Source of the DNA: Erysipelotrichaceae bacterium
Lineage (GTDB): Bacteria > Bacillota_I > Bacilli_A > Erysipelotrichales > Erysipelotrichaceae
Assembly (NCBI GenBank): GCA_030525525.1
Contig: JAUNEN010000023.1
Location: 1 to 38,990 of the forward strand
Direction of reading: 5' to 3'
DNA length: 38,990 nt
The notes under the pieces are model-generated. The model was not told the origin of the DNA and made no database searches. It saw nothing but the letters and a program-made list of their open reading frames with translations. The position numbers and the translations under genes were made by a program. Below are positions 1-7,248 of the stretch, one piece after another. Every line of letters begins with the position of its first letter. The first letter of the stretch is position 1.

Positions 1-371
1 TCTTCAGAGAGTTCTTTCTGCTTTTTGGCAATTTCTTCATTGATTCTGATCATCTCACCGATTGTGACTTCATCGGGATCAAATTCATAATCGCTGCGGA
101 CATCTTCCGCTGCCTGTCCCTGAAGACTTTCAATCTTTGCATCTGTGTTCTCATGGATGCTCCTGGTCAGTTCACTCATATTCAGTGAAGCTGTTTCATA
201 ATCCTTTAACATCCGTGTATTTTCTGTTCCGTACATGGCTGTCAGATCATCCAGTGTCAGTGAGCCGGTTGCGCAGCTGTCTGCAGATCCTTCTGATGTA
301 TATTTTTTATACTCACTGTCAAAGAATGAGTTATCTTCTTCCTGGATTGGATTCTTTCTGTCAATGCTCAT
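1..371 (-). CDS. Unknown protein, N-terminal part only (cut by window edge)
   Basis: The frame opens with ATG at 371 and runs off the low-coordinate end, giving about 123 residues. A GGAGG site lies about 6 bases upstream of the ATG (near 378-382), which fixes the start. The visible part begins MSIDRKNPIQEEDNSFFDSE, is very acidic and polar, and has no signal peptide or membrane segment. It becomes helical and charged towards the cut, with repeated Glu/Lys around 'INEEIAKKQKELSE', which could be the start of a coiled coil. I do not recognise a family. It has its own candidate promoter and unusual repeats upstream, and it lies after the hup terminator, so it is probably a separate transcription unit. 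Confidence 0.7.
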   Translation of the reverse strand, partial: MSIDRKNPIQEEDNSFFDSEYKKYTSEGSADSCATGSLTLDDLTAMYGTENTRMLKDYETASLNMSELTRSIHENTDAKIESLQGQAAEDVRSDYEFDPDEVTIGEMIRINEEIAKKQKELSE

Positions 372-397
372 AGCCGCCTCCGGATTTATACGTATTT

Positions 398-427
398 AGT
401 ATAACATTTACAGCTTCATCTATTGAA
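398..427 (-). promoter_or_regulatory. Candidate promoter of the truncated gene
   Basis: A -10 element TATACT lies at 403-398 on the minus strand and a -35-like TTCAAT at 427-422, with an 18-bp spacer. The -35 is weak and falls inside the palindrome ATTGAATATTCAAT (422-435), with three phased CTGAAA repeats directly upstream. That suggests the promoter is regulated. Confidence 0.45.
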
Positions 428-435
428 TATTCAAT
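422..435. promoter_or_regulatory. 14-bp perfect palindrome overlapping the -35 region
   Basis: ATTGAATATTCAAT reads the same on both strands and overlaps the -35 of the candidate promoter of the truncated gene. Its position fits an operator for a dimeric regulator. No regulator family can be assigned from sequence alone. Confidence 0.4.
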
Positions 436-470
436 TTCAGCGTATTTCAGGCCGTTTCAGGCATTTTCCG
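435..470 (-). repeat. Three or four CTGAAA direct repeats with 10-bp phase
   Basis: On the plus strand TTTCAG occurs at 435-440, 445-450 and 455-460, and a degenerate TTTCCG at 465-470. Each copy is exactly 10 bp from the next. On the minus strand this is CTGAAA-N4-CTGAAA-N4-CTGAAA just upstream of the -35 region. Helically phased direct repeats in that place are typical of sites for winged-helix response regulators of the OmpR/PhoB type, but the assignment is an inference. Confidence 0.5.
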
Positions 471-499
471 ATGTAAACGATCACTGATTCATCTGAATA

Positions 500-524
500 T
501 AAAAAGCGCCCGTAAACGGACGCT
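500..524 (-). terminator. Intrinsic terminator after hup
   Basis: On the minus strand an 8-bp stem (505-512 with 517-524, one mismatch) closes a TAAA/TTTA loop and is followed by a T run (505-501). It lies 15 bases after the hup stop codon. Confidence 0.8.
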
Positions 525-538
525 GATACGCTCAGAAG

Positions 539-820
539 TTACTTGACGTACTCCTTAAGGTTCTTGGAAGCCTTGAAGGCAGGAGTTTTGACCGGTGCAA
601 TTTCAATCTTTTCCTTTGTCTGGGGATTGATTCCGGTTCTGCCGCTTCTTTCACGGACTTCAAACTTACCGAAACCGGTAATTTCTACTTTGTTTCCTTC
701 TTTCAGTGTTTCAGTGATCGTATCAAACAGCAGATCGACAATCTCTGCTGCTTCTTTTTTCGTCAGGTTATGTTCAGCTGCGACAATTTCAGATAATACT
801 TTCTTATTGATTGCTGTCAT
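539..820 (-). CDS. hup: HU family DNA-binding protein
   Basis: This 93-residue histone-like protein forms dimers that bend and compact DNA in the nucleoid. The HU core is clear: a helical N-terminus with 'NLTKKEAAEIVD', the turn 'VEITGFGKFEVRERSGR' (residues 45-61), and the DNA-binding arm 'INPQTKEKIEIAP' (64-76) before the C-terminal helix 'FKASKNLKEYVK'. I chose ATG at 820 (MTAINKKV) because it gives the family length. An ATG 9 bases upstream (MKYMTAI) is only 2 bases from the GGAGG, which is too close, although the chosen start has a rather long spacing of 11. Longer in-frame extensions lie upstream of the promoter and are not used. It is flanked by its own promoter and terminator, so it is probably monocistronic. 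Confidence 0.95.
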   Translation of the reverse strand: MTAINKKVLSEIVAAEHNLTKKEAAEIVDLLFDTITETLKEGNKVEITGFGKFEVRERSGRTGINPQTKEKIEIAPVKTPAFKASKNLKEYVK

Positions 821-848
821 ATATTTCATTTCCTCCGTATGGATTCTG

Positions 849-876
849 ATTATACAACGTAACAAATTCAATTCAA
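849..876 (-). promoter_or_regulatory. Promoter of hup
   Basis: A perfect TATAAT at 854-849 is preceded by TTGAAT at 876-871 with a 16-bp spacer. The ATG is about 30 bases downstream, after a GGAGG. Confidence 0.75.
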
Positions 877-938
877 TACTTGACATCCTGACATCATGAA
901 TCTTAAAAAAGCTCAATTTTTACTGTTCTTTGGCACAT

Positions 939-967
939 AAAAGCCGGGAAATCGATGGATTCCCGGC
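939..967 (-). terminator. Intrinsic terminator of the ula-type operon
   Basis: An 8-bp GC-rich perfect stem (GCCGGGAA at 943-950 with its complement at 960-967) is followed on the minus strand by TTTTA. The T run is short. It lies about 40 bases after the ulaF stop codon. Confidence 0.7.
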
Positions 968-1004
968 CTTGAAACGGATTTTGATTTGCTGATGAATAGC
1001 AGGA

Positions 1005-1712
1005 TTATTTCTTGCTGTTATCCTGTCCGTAATAAGCATTCGGTCCGTGCTTGCGCATATAATGCTTGTCAAGAACATAGCTGGCTATGGATGCATCAGG
1101 ATTAAGCATCAGTGTTCTGAGATCCATCTCTGCCACTGTTTCCATGACAACTGCATTATAGACAGCATTTGCCGGAGACTTTCCCCATGCAAACGGACCG
1201 TGATTCTTGACGACAATACCGGGTATCGCCATCGGATCATATCCGAGTGAATCGATTGTTTCGATGATCACTTTACCGGTATTTTTTTCATAAGCTTCTT
1301 CAACTTCTTCTTTTGTCAGTTCACGTGTACACGGAATATCGCCATAGAAATAATCCGCATGCGTTGTACCGAGAGCCGGTATTGCTTTGCCGGCCTGGGC
1401 AAATGCGACAGCGTTGATGCTGTGGGTATGGACAATTCCTTTGATCGCAGGATAGCGTCTGTAGAGTTCAAGATGTGTATCGGTATCACTGGACGGCTTC
1501 CATTTTCCTTCAACACGCTTTCCGCTTTCAAGATCGACAACAACCATGTCATCAGGGCTCATTCCGTCATAATCGACGCCGCTCGGCTTGATGACCATAT
1601 ATTTTCTGTCTTCGCTGATTCCGGAAACATTGCCCCATGTATAGATGACAATTCCCCTTCTGACGAGTTCAAGATTGGATTCACATACAATCTTTTTCAG
1701 TTCTTCAAGCAT
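1005..1712 (-). CDS. ulaF: L-ribulose-5-phosphate 4-epimerase (AraD/UlaF/SgbE family)
   Basis: This 235-residue class II aldolase-like epimerase converts L-ribulose 5-phosphate to D-xylulose 5-phosphate, which enters the pentose phosphate pathway. The metal ligands of the family are in their standard places: His95 and His97 in 'GIVHTHS' and His171 in 'KNHGPF', with Asp76 in the phosphate/metal loop 'SSDTDTH', the catalytic Asp120 in 'HADYF', and the C-terminal tyrosines in '[10 protein letters not shown]'. Length matches E. coli AraD. The start overlaps the end of ulaE by 8 bases, showing tight coupling. It is the last gene of the operon and is followed by a terminator. AraD, UlaF and SgbE cannot be separated by sequence alone; the neighbouring ulaE and ulaG favour UlaF. 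Confidence 0.93.
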   Translation of the reverse strand: MLEELKKIVCESNLELVRRGIVIYTWGNVSGISEDRKYMVIKPSGVDYDGMSPDDMVVVDLESGKRVEGKWKPSSDTDTHLELYRRYPAIKGIVHTHSINAVAFAQAGKAIPALGTTHADYFYGDIPCTRELTKEEVEEAYEKNTGKVIIETIDSLGYDPMAIPGIVVKNHGPFAWGKSPANAVYNAVVMETVAEMDLRTLMLNPDASIASYVLDKHYMRKHGPNAYYGQDNSKK

Positions 1713-2553
1713 TCTGTGCCTCCCTGATCACATTTCTCAGAAATTCATTTGATTCTTTGATGACTTTCATATAATCCTGTCCGTTCTGATACCAGAATTC
1801 ACCGGTAAACATTCTGACCCCCATATCAAGCGCAGCTTTGATGCACGGGATATATTCGGTATGTCCGCCGGTTCCGTAATTCATATCACGAAAGATGCCG
1901 GGCAGGGTTTCCTTGAGGTGGACGGCAAATGTATGCCCCTTCCCTTTTTTCAGCTCTTCCGTGACATCGAAGCCATAGAGTACGGCTGCGTTTTTCAGAT
2001 TGCCGATATCAGGATAAATGCCAAGCCACGGCGAGCCGATCAGATCAACATATTTCATGATCTTTCCGATCGTATCCATAAACGGTGTTTCCATTGATTC
2101 AAAGGCAAGCACAACTCCTCTGGATGCTGCATAATCGACAGCTTTCCTGAGGTTTTCTTCAAAATACTTCAGTGTTTCGGGAGTGCTTTCTTCATAATAG
2201 ACATCATATCCGGCAAGCTGAATCACCGGGATTGATGCACAGACACAGAAATCAACTGCCTTGTACATGATTTCCATAGAACGCTTACGGATGTCCGGAT
2301 TGAGTGAACCGAACGGATATTTTCTATGTCCGGAAAGACACATTGTCCGGATCGGTACACCGATGCGGCGGGCAAGTGCGCCAAGCTCCTCAATCTCTTC
2401 CGGGCTCATATCAAGTCTTGCAAGTCTTGCGTCCGTTTCATCGATGCTGATTTCAAAACGGTCGAATCCGCACTCTTTTGTGATCCGGAACATCTCTTCA
2501 AAGGACAGACCTGAAGGAATCGCTTTTTCATATAATGCAAGTGAAATCTCCAT
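1705..2553 (-). CDS. ulaE: L-xylulose-5-phosphate 3-epimerase (UlaE/SgbU family)
   Basis: This 282-residue TIM-barrel epimerase interconverts L-xylulose 5-phosphate and L-ribulose 5-phosphate, the step before UlaF. It shows the family's strand motifs: '[11 protein letters not shown]' at the N-terminus, '[20 protein letters not shown]' (30-49), '[12 protein letters not shown]' (72-83), '[13 protein letters not shown]' (111-123). Likely metal ligands are Glu152 ('FESMET'), Asp182 ('YPDIGNL'), His212 ('VHLKET') and Glu252 ('TGEFWYQNG'). Length is normal. It starts 2 bases after the beta-propeller gene's stop codon and overlaps ulaF, so the four downstream operon genes are nearly contiguous. Confidence 0.93.
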   Translation of the reverse strand: MEISLALYEKAIPSGLSFEEMFRITKECGFDRFEISIDETDARLARLDMSPEEIEELGALARRIGVPIRTMCLSGHRKYPFGSLNPDIRKRSMEIMYKAVDFCVCASIPVIQLAGYDVYYEESTPETLKYFEENLRKAVDYAASRGVVLAFESMETPFMDTIGKIMKYVDLIGSPWLGIYPDIGNLKNAAVLYGFDVTEELKKGKGHTFAVHLKETLPGIFRDMNYGTGGHTEYIPCIKAALDMGVRMFTGEFWYQNGQDYMKVIKESNEFLRNVIREAQNA

Positions 2554-2555
2554 TG

Positions 2556-3599
2556 TCAGTCCTCCAGTGTGTAAAGTGCGATCTCATCTGTTTCACGGTT
2601 GGCCGCCAGCAGCATATTTTTTCCGTCATGTTCAAAATACATGCAGTTGGCAGGTCCGGCTCCCTGATCAAGAACGCTGATGCGATAATCGCCGTCCTTA
2701 TATTCAACCGCAATCAGTTCGCGGTCTTCTTCACGGTTGCCGATGAATGCGACCCATCTTTCTTTGATGAAGCCGGCATAGATTGCATGGATGAAAGGCA
2801 TTTTCTTTTCCCGCTGCCAGACGCACTCAAAGATTCCGTTTTTCTTTTTGTAGACAGAAACGGTATCGCCATGGAACGGTGACAGTACGAGCAGTTCACG
2901 TTCGCCGTCCTGATCAAAATCAAGATAGAGCATATCGCTTGCCGGCGTATCAAGCAGACATTCCGCAATGCATTCTTCACCTTCATTTTCAGGTGCATCG
3001 ACTTTGTAGATTCCGTTTTCCGTACCGACAACTGCGAAGGTGCTGCCGTCTGCGTTTTCGTGGATCGCAAAGCCATGATTCTTCGTGAGTCCCGAAACTA
3101 ACGGCCTGAGTGCAAGCTGATGGTCTTCATTGAATTCAAGAAGACTTTCCGGAAGCGGTGCCCACCAGATTCTTCCCGGGCATGTCCAGTCGTTTTTGAA
3201 GGCATGGGCTGATTTCAGTGTACATGCGATCAGATACTTTCTTCCTGCTTTTTCAATGATGCCGAAACGGTGCACAAACGGCAGATCGCATAATACATGA
3301 CAGTCCCATCCGTTTTCATTTCTCGTATAATAAACAATCTTTGCTTCGGCGGAATCGTTGGGAGAATAGAACTTCTGGGTTGCCAGAAGAAGATCTTCCT
3401 TCCCATGGAATTCGGTCAGTGTCATAACACCGCCCGGTCCTTCCCAAAGCGTATCCGTCTGCTCTCCGTTTTTTGTAAATGCAAAGCAGGGATCTTTCTT
3501 TTCGGCAGCCACGATCAGATGGTCGCTGCCGTCATAATTGTATGTACCGCATGCATAGCATTTGGTCAGTGTACCGATGACTTTTTTAGATGCTTTCAT
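2556..3599 (-). CDS. Uncharacterised cytoplasmic beta-propeller (FG-GAP/VCBS-like) protein
   Basis: The product is 347 residues, using ATG at 3599 (MKASKKVIG) with GGAGG 5 bases upstream; it overlaps the kinase gene by 14 bases. I do not recognise a characterised family. The sequence is built of repeated four-strand units typical of a beta-propeller, and one unit holds an FG-GAP-like calcium loop ('YLDFDQDGERELLVLS', 225-240). There is no signal peptide or membrane segment, so it should be cytoplasmic, unlike most VCBS proteins. The first strands of several units share a pattern ending in His: 'LPFVHRFGI' (His110), 'LTKNHGFAI' (His175), 'MPFIHAIYA' (His271). These could line a central metal-binding channel. 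Its place between a sugar kinase and two pentulose-phosphate epimerases suggests an enzyme or sensor in the same pathway; that is inference. Confidence 0.8.
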   Translation of the reverse strand: MKASKKVIGTLTKCYACGTYNYDGSDHLIVAAEKKDPCFAFTKNGEQTDTLWEGPGGVMTLTEFHGKEDLLLATQKFYSPNDSAEAKIVYYTRNENGWDCHVLCDLPFVHRFGIIEKAGRKYLIACTLKSAHAFKNDWTCPGRIWWAPLPESLLEFNEDHQLALRPLVSGLTKNHGFAIHENADGSTFAVVGTENGIYKVDAPENEGEECIAECLLDTPASDMLYLDFDQDGERELLVLSPFHGDTVSVYKKKNGIFECVWQREKKMPFIHAIYAGFIKERWVAFIGNREEDRELIAVEYKDGDYRISVLDQGAGPANCMYFEHDGKNMLLAANRETDEIALYTLED

Positions 3600-5064
3600 A
3601 TCCGCCTCCCTGGCTGATGATTTCATACAGTCTGTTCATCTTTCTCCGCTTGATTTCATAGGCGGAATGAAGATTGCTGTCGGGTGTATAAACAGTGCTG
3701 CTTACGTGCGTTACGGCATGCAGCGCTTCTGCTGTTGTTTTGTATTTTCCAAGTCCCCTGAGTGCAACCGCAAGTGCGCCGAGGGCTGTTGCTTCGGGAT
3801 TGTTCACACAGGCGACAGAACGCCCGTATATATCTGCCTGCAGCTGATTGAGAACTGATGAACCGGTTAAGCCGCCGCCGACATAAACGCGGCTGATCTC
3901 TGTGACTTCGGACATATGTTCAAGATGATTTGCAATCTCCATGAAGATGCTTTCCATGATGCTTTTGAAGATTTCGGAGCGTCTTGTCGCAGTTGTGATT
4001 CCGGAAAAGACTGCCTTGGCAAGCGGATTCCAGTCCGGAGCTCCCCGGCCTGAAAAATAAGGGATCACAAGCGGCGAAGAAACAAAATTTTCTTTTGCGA
4101 GTTCACGGTTCAGAAAATCGTAATCGTTCTTTTCCATGCCGTAAAGCTCACGTGCACACCAGTCAAAAGCCGCCCCACAGCTTAAGATATTGGCTTCCAT
4201 CATATATTGGTTTTCGCTGGATGCCTTGTTGATGATGACGCCGCTTGGCATCATATCAGGCATTTCATCAAGCACTGCCGCAAGAAAGCCGCCGGTTCCG
4301 ACAGTCAGCGAAACCGGTCCTTTTTCAATGATGCCGTGACCGATCGCAGCGCATTGCTGATCGCCACCGCAGTGAATCACCGGAATGCCTGCTCTGATTC
4401 CGCATAAGGATGCAAATTCTTCCGTGATGAAGCCGGCTGTTTCAGACGGTTCAATCAGACGGCACAGTTTATCTTCTTCAACTTCATAGAGTTCAAGGAT
4501 TTCCGGATCCCATCGGCATGTCCGTATATCCATAAGACCGCTTCTGGAAGCGTAGGTTGTATCGGAAACAAATACATTGCACATCTTATGGACAATGTAT
4601 TCGGGGATGTTCAGAAATTTGTATGTATGCTGATAGATTTCAGGCTCGTTCTGTCTGATCCATGTCATTTTAGAACCTGAAAATACCGTTGATACCTGGG
4701 CACCGGTTCTTTCATAAAGCATCGGATTATATTCCTCAAGCTTTTTGCAGATGGCGCGGTTTCTGGTATCCTGCCACATGATTGCAGCGCTCAAAGGGCT
4801 GCCGCTCTGATCGACAGGAATGATGCTTGAGCGCTGCGAGGTGATCGCGACCGCATCAAAACCGGGATCACCCGTGACTGAGATAATTTCACGGATGATC
4901 TCGATTGTATTGTCATACCAGTCGGTCGGATTCTCTTCGATCAGACTGTCGCCCATGAAGATCAGATGATTCTCTCTTCTTGCAAGAGCGAGCTGACTCC
5001 CCTTTTCGTCATAGAGGATGCCGCGCATGCTGGTCGTGCCGATATCAAGCACTAAGATTCTCAC
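3586..5064 (-). CDS. FGGY-family carbohydrate kinase (probable L-xylulose or related pentulose kinase)
   Basis: This 492-residue protein has the full FGGY fold. The N-terminal phosphate-1 motif 'LDIGTTSMRGILYD' is at 6-19, the substrate loop 'MWQDTRN' at 96-102, the catalytic Asp235 is in 'CGGDQQCAAIGHG', followed by 'LTVGTGGF' (253-260). A C-terminal adenosine-binding 'VYVGGGLTGSSVLNQLQAD' and 'PEATALGALAVA' complete it. It transfers phosphate from ATP to a sugar or polyol. Substrate cannot be read from sequence; with ulaE and ulaF downstream, L-xylulose (as in E. coli LyxK) is the most economical guess. It starts 14 bases after the ulaG stop. Gluconokinase, xylulokinase and ribulokinase relatives are alternatives. 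Confidence 0.88.
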   Translation of the reverse strand: MRILVLDIGTTSMRGILYDEKGSQLALARRENHLIFMGDSLIEENPTDWYDNTIEIIREIISVTGDPGFDAVAITSQRSSIIPVDQSGSPLSAAIMWQDTRNRAICKKLEEYNPMLYERTGAQVSTVFSGSKMTWIRQNEPEIYQHTYKFLNIPEYIVHKMCNVFVSDTTYASRSGLMDIRTCRWDPEILELYEVEEDKLCRLIEPSETAGFITEEFASLCGIRAGIPVIHCGGDQQCAAIGHGIIEKGPVSLTVGTGGFLAAVLDEMPDMMPSGVIINKASSENQYMMEANILSCGAAFDWCARELYGMEKNDYDFLNRELAKENFVSSPLVIPYFSGRGAPDWNPLAKAVFSGITTATRRSEIFKSIMESIFMEIANHLEHMSEVTEISRVYVGGGLTGSSVLNQLQADIYGRSVACVNNPEATALGALAVALRGLGKYKTTAEALHAVTHVSSTVYTPDSNLHSAYEIKRRKMNRLYEIISQGGGYESI

Positions 5065-5078
5065 GAAGCACCTTTTCC

Positions 5079-6182
5079 TTAAAGCACGGAGCGGAACGGA
5101 ACGTTGGGTTCATAGTCGAAGCAGTCATCAAAACCGCGGTCATGATGATAGGCACGTCTGTCCATGTCGGTCGGATAGATATATCTGCCGCCGACTTCCC
5201 AGAAGAACGGATGGAACTGATAGTCCAGTCTGTCTTTTCTCATGTCATAAAGAACTTTGATTTCATTGACATCGGCCATGAAGTTTGTCCAGACATCATA
5301 ATGAATGGGAATGACAACCTTGCACCTGAGAGCTTCTGCCATGCGGAGAATATCGGTGGATTCCATTTTGTCCTGGATGCCGACCGGATTGAGACCGAAG
5401 GAGCCGAATGCGACATCGATGTCATAATCCTTGCCGTGCTTTGCAAAGTAAATGGAATAATGGGAATCGCCGCTGTGATAGATGTTGCCACCCGGTGTCT
5501 TGACGAGATAGTTGACAGCTTTTTCATCCATGTCGGTCGGGCATTTGCCGTAAAGCTCTTCACGGTCCGGTCCCTGTGAATCGGTTGTGACGATACATGT
5601 ACGGTCGAATGAATCAAGAGCGACGATCTCAAGATCCTTGATTCTGATCGTATCGCCGGGTTTGACAGTGATGCAGCGCTCTGCCGGTACACCCCATTTG
5701 ATCCATGTTTCAACTGACTTTGCCGGTCCGATGAACGGTACAGGAATTTCATTTCCTTCTGTGTCGGTTGTTGTCATGCCGGACTGGATGACATGAGCTG
5801 CAAATTCAGCTGACATATGATCCTGATGATAATGTGTCGCCAGGACTGCATCGACATGTTTAACGGCAAACGGATCGATGACAAACGGAACTGCTCTGAG
5901 GTTCGGCTGCATCTTCCGTACACCTGCCATATTAGCCATCTGATGGCCGACTTTGATCTTTCCGTCGCCATGGGTTCTCTTGCCGTTGCCTGCCCATAAA
6001 TCAATTGTGATATTGGCACCGCCCGGTGTCTTGAACCAGATTCCGGTGCAGCCGAGCCACCACATGCCGACTGTTCCTTCTTTGATTTCCGTATTCTCGA
6101 TTTCTTCGTTCAGCCATGTTCCCCATTCCGGGAATGTTGCTTTGATCCAGCTTTCTCTGGTTGTTTCGCTGACTTTGCTCAT
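5079..6182 (-). CDS. ulaG: L-ascorbate-6-phosphate lactonase UlaG
   Basis: The 367-residue metallo-beta-lactamase-fold enzyme opens the lactone ring of L-ascorbate 6-phosphate to give 3-keto-L-gulonate 6-phosphate, in the cytoplasm. Strong UlaG signatures are '[22 protein letters not shown]' near the N-terminus, '[16 protein letters not shown]' (40-55), '[32 protein letters not shown]' region with the metal motif HxHxDH at 117-122, and '[11 protein letters not shown]'. Length matches E. coli UlaG. It is the first gene of the operon. The Shine-Dalgarno sequence is weak (GTGAG about 11 bases before ATG). A 10-bp inverted repeat lies upstream and may be the operator. The window contains no ulaABC transporter and no ulaD decarboxylase. 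Confidence 0.95.
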   Translation of the reverse strand: MSKVSETTRESWIKATFPEWGTWLNEEIENTEIKEGTVGMWWLGCTGIWFKTPGGANITIDLWAGNGKRTHGDGKIKVGHQMANMAGVRKMQPNLRAVPFVIDPFAVKHVDAVLATHYHQDHMSAEFAAHVIQSGMTTTDTEGNEIPVPFIGPAKSVETWIKWGVPAERCITVKPGDTIRIKDLEIVALDSFDRTCIVTTDSQGPDREELYGKCPTDMDEKAVNYLVKTPGGNIYHSGDSHYSIYFAKHGKDYDIDVAFGSFGLNPVGIQDKMESTDILRMAEALRCKVVIPIHYDVWTNFMADVNEIKVLYDMRKDRLDYQFHPFFWEVGGRYIYPTDMDRRAYHHDRGFDDCFDYEPNVPFRSVL

Positions 6183-6213
6183 ATGATCTTATTCTCACTT
6201 TCTTTCTGCAGAT

Positions 6214-6269
6214 ATTTTAACAAATCAGCCATGCATTTCATATTGATTGAATGGAAAAACAATATGAAA
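6214..6269 (-). promoter_or_regulatory. Regulatory region of the ulaG operon: weak promoter plus 10-bp inverted repeat
   Basis: The arms TTTCATATTG (6236-6245) and CAATATGAAA (6260-6269) are perfect inverted repeats separated by 14 bases. A -10-like TAAAAT lies at 6219-6214 on the minus strand, but no good -35 exists at the right distance. That would suit an activator-dependent or strongly regulated promoter, with the repeat covering the -35 region and upstream. The distal arm also overlaps the T run of the nrnA terminator. Confidence 0.45.
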
Positions 6270-6295
6270 AGGACCGTACAATCCATGCACGGTCC
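6267..6295 (-). terminator. Intrinsic terminator after nrnA
   Basis: On the minus strand GGACCGTGCA (6295-6286) pairs with TGTACGGTCC (6280-6271), a 10-bp stem with one G-T pair and a 5-base loop, followed by TTTT. It lies just after the nrnA stop codon and closes the smc-ftsY-ylxM-ackA-nrnA unit. Confidence 0.85.
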
Positions 6296-6300
6296 CTGGA

Positions 6301-7248
6301 TCAGCTGATTGAAGCAAGATGCTTCAGCCTGCTGATGATTTCGTTGACATTTTCTTCGCTTATGCCCTTGATGCCGGCTGCGTTTTTATGCCCGCCTCCG
6401 CCGTATTCGGCAGCGATCTCATTGACGACTGCCTTTTTGGAACGAAGACTTGCTTCATAGCGGTTTGCTTCGCCCGTGAGCGCTTCGGTGAACATCGCCC
6501 AGATTCTGAAATCTCTGACATGTCCGATTTCATCGATATGGCCGCGTGCTTCGGAACCTGTAATGCCGAATTCTTCGAGTTTGTCTTTCTTCATGATCAG
6601 CCAGGCAAGGCCGCTTTCATCATAATGAACATTCGTTCTGATAAATGTTGCAAGCCTGAATTCATCAAGATCAAGATCAAACAGCTCTCTGTTCACCTCG
6701 GGAATATTGACCCCGTGCGACGCCAGGAATGCGGCAGCGTTGAGTGTTTCTGCGGTTGTGTTGCTGGTGGTAAAACGAAGCGTATCGGTCAGAATTCCCT
6801 TGTAGATATATTCTGCACATTTTCTGCTGATTGTTTTACCTTCACTCTTGAGAAAACCGGCAAGGATTTCACAGGCAGCGGCAGCTTCGGAATTGACATA
6901 CTGAAGATCGCCGTATCCGTCGACATCGGGATGATGATCGATTTTGACGATCATCTTCGCACTCACAAAACGTGCGTCATCGCATCGGTTGACGGCAGCA
7001 GTATCAAGAACAATGGCAAGGCTCTTCGCAATGACTTCATCCGTACATTCATCGCTCTTCGGCCATATTCCCTGGCTTGTTGTTTCAGCGCCAAGCGCAT
7101 AGACATGCTTGTCCGGATAGTTATCCAGAATCCAGGTTTTGAGTCCGAACTGTGAGCCGAGGGCATCGCAGTCGGGATGAATATGGCGGAAAATCACGAT
7201 ACTGTCAAATGAGCGGATGGCATCGCTCAGCCCGCTGAAATCAATCAT
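6301..7248 (-). CDS. nrnA: DHH/DHHA1 phosphoesterase, NrnA-type oligoribonuclease / pAp phosphatase
   Basis: This 315-residue DHH-family protein degrades very short RNA oligonucleotides and dephosphorylates 3'-phosphoadenosine 5'-phosphate. Motif I 'RHIHPDCDALGSQ' (21-33) and motif III 'IDHHPDVDGYGD' (103-114) carry the manganese ligands, with 'VLDTA' (80-84) between them. The C-terminal DHHA1 substrate site 'GGGGHKNAAG' is at 283-292. Length is typical of NrnA. The start codon overlaps the ackA stop by 4 bases (ATGA), so the two are translationally coupled, an arrangement not seen in B. subtilis. A cyclic-dinucleotide phosphodiesterase role is less likely, since there is no extra N-terminal membrane or PAS domain. 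Confidence 0.92.
   Translation of the reverse strand: MIDFSGLSDAIRSFDSIVIFRHIHPDCDALGSQFGLKTWILDNYPDKHVYALGAETTSQGIWPKSDECTDEVIAKSLAIVLDTAAVNRCDDARFVSAKMIVKIDHHPDVDGYGDLQYVNSEAAAACEILAGFLKSEGKTISRKCAEYIYKGILTDTLRFTTSNTTAETLNAAAFLASHGVNIPEVNRELFDLDLDEFRLATFIRTNVHYDESGLAWLIMKKDKLEEFGITGSEARGHIDEIGHVRDFRIWAMFTEALTGEANRYEASLRSKKAVVNEIAAEYGGGGHKNAAGIKGISEENVNEIISRLKHLASIS

Noticed and set aside
880-910. Plus-strand TTGACA followed 17 bases later by TTAAAA, a promoter-like pair
   Set aside because: The -10 is poor and no plus-strand gene or RNA follows; it lies between the hup promoter and the ulaF terminator.
6319-7155. A 278-codon open frame on the plus strand opposite nrnA
   Set aside because: It lies wholly opposite a conserved gene, has no ribosome site, and its translation is rich in Cys/Phe as expected for a mirror frame.
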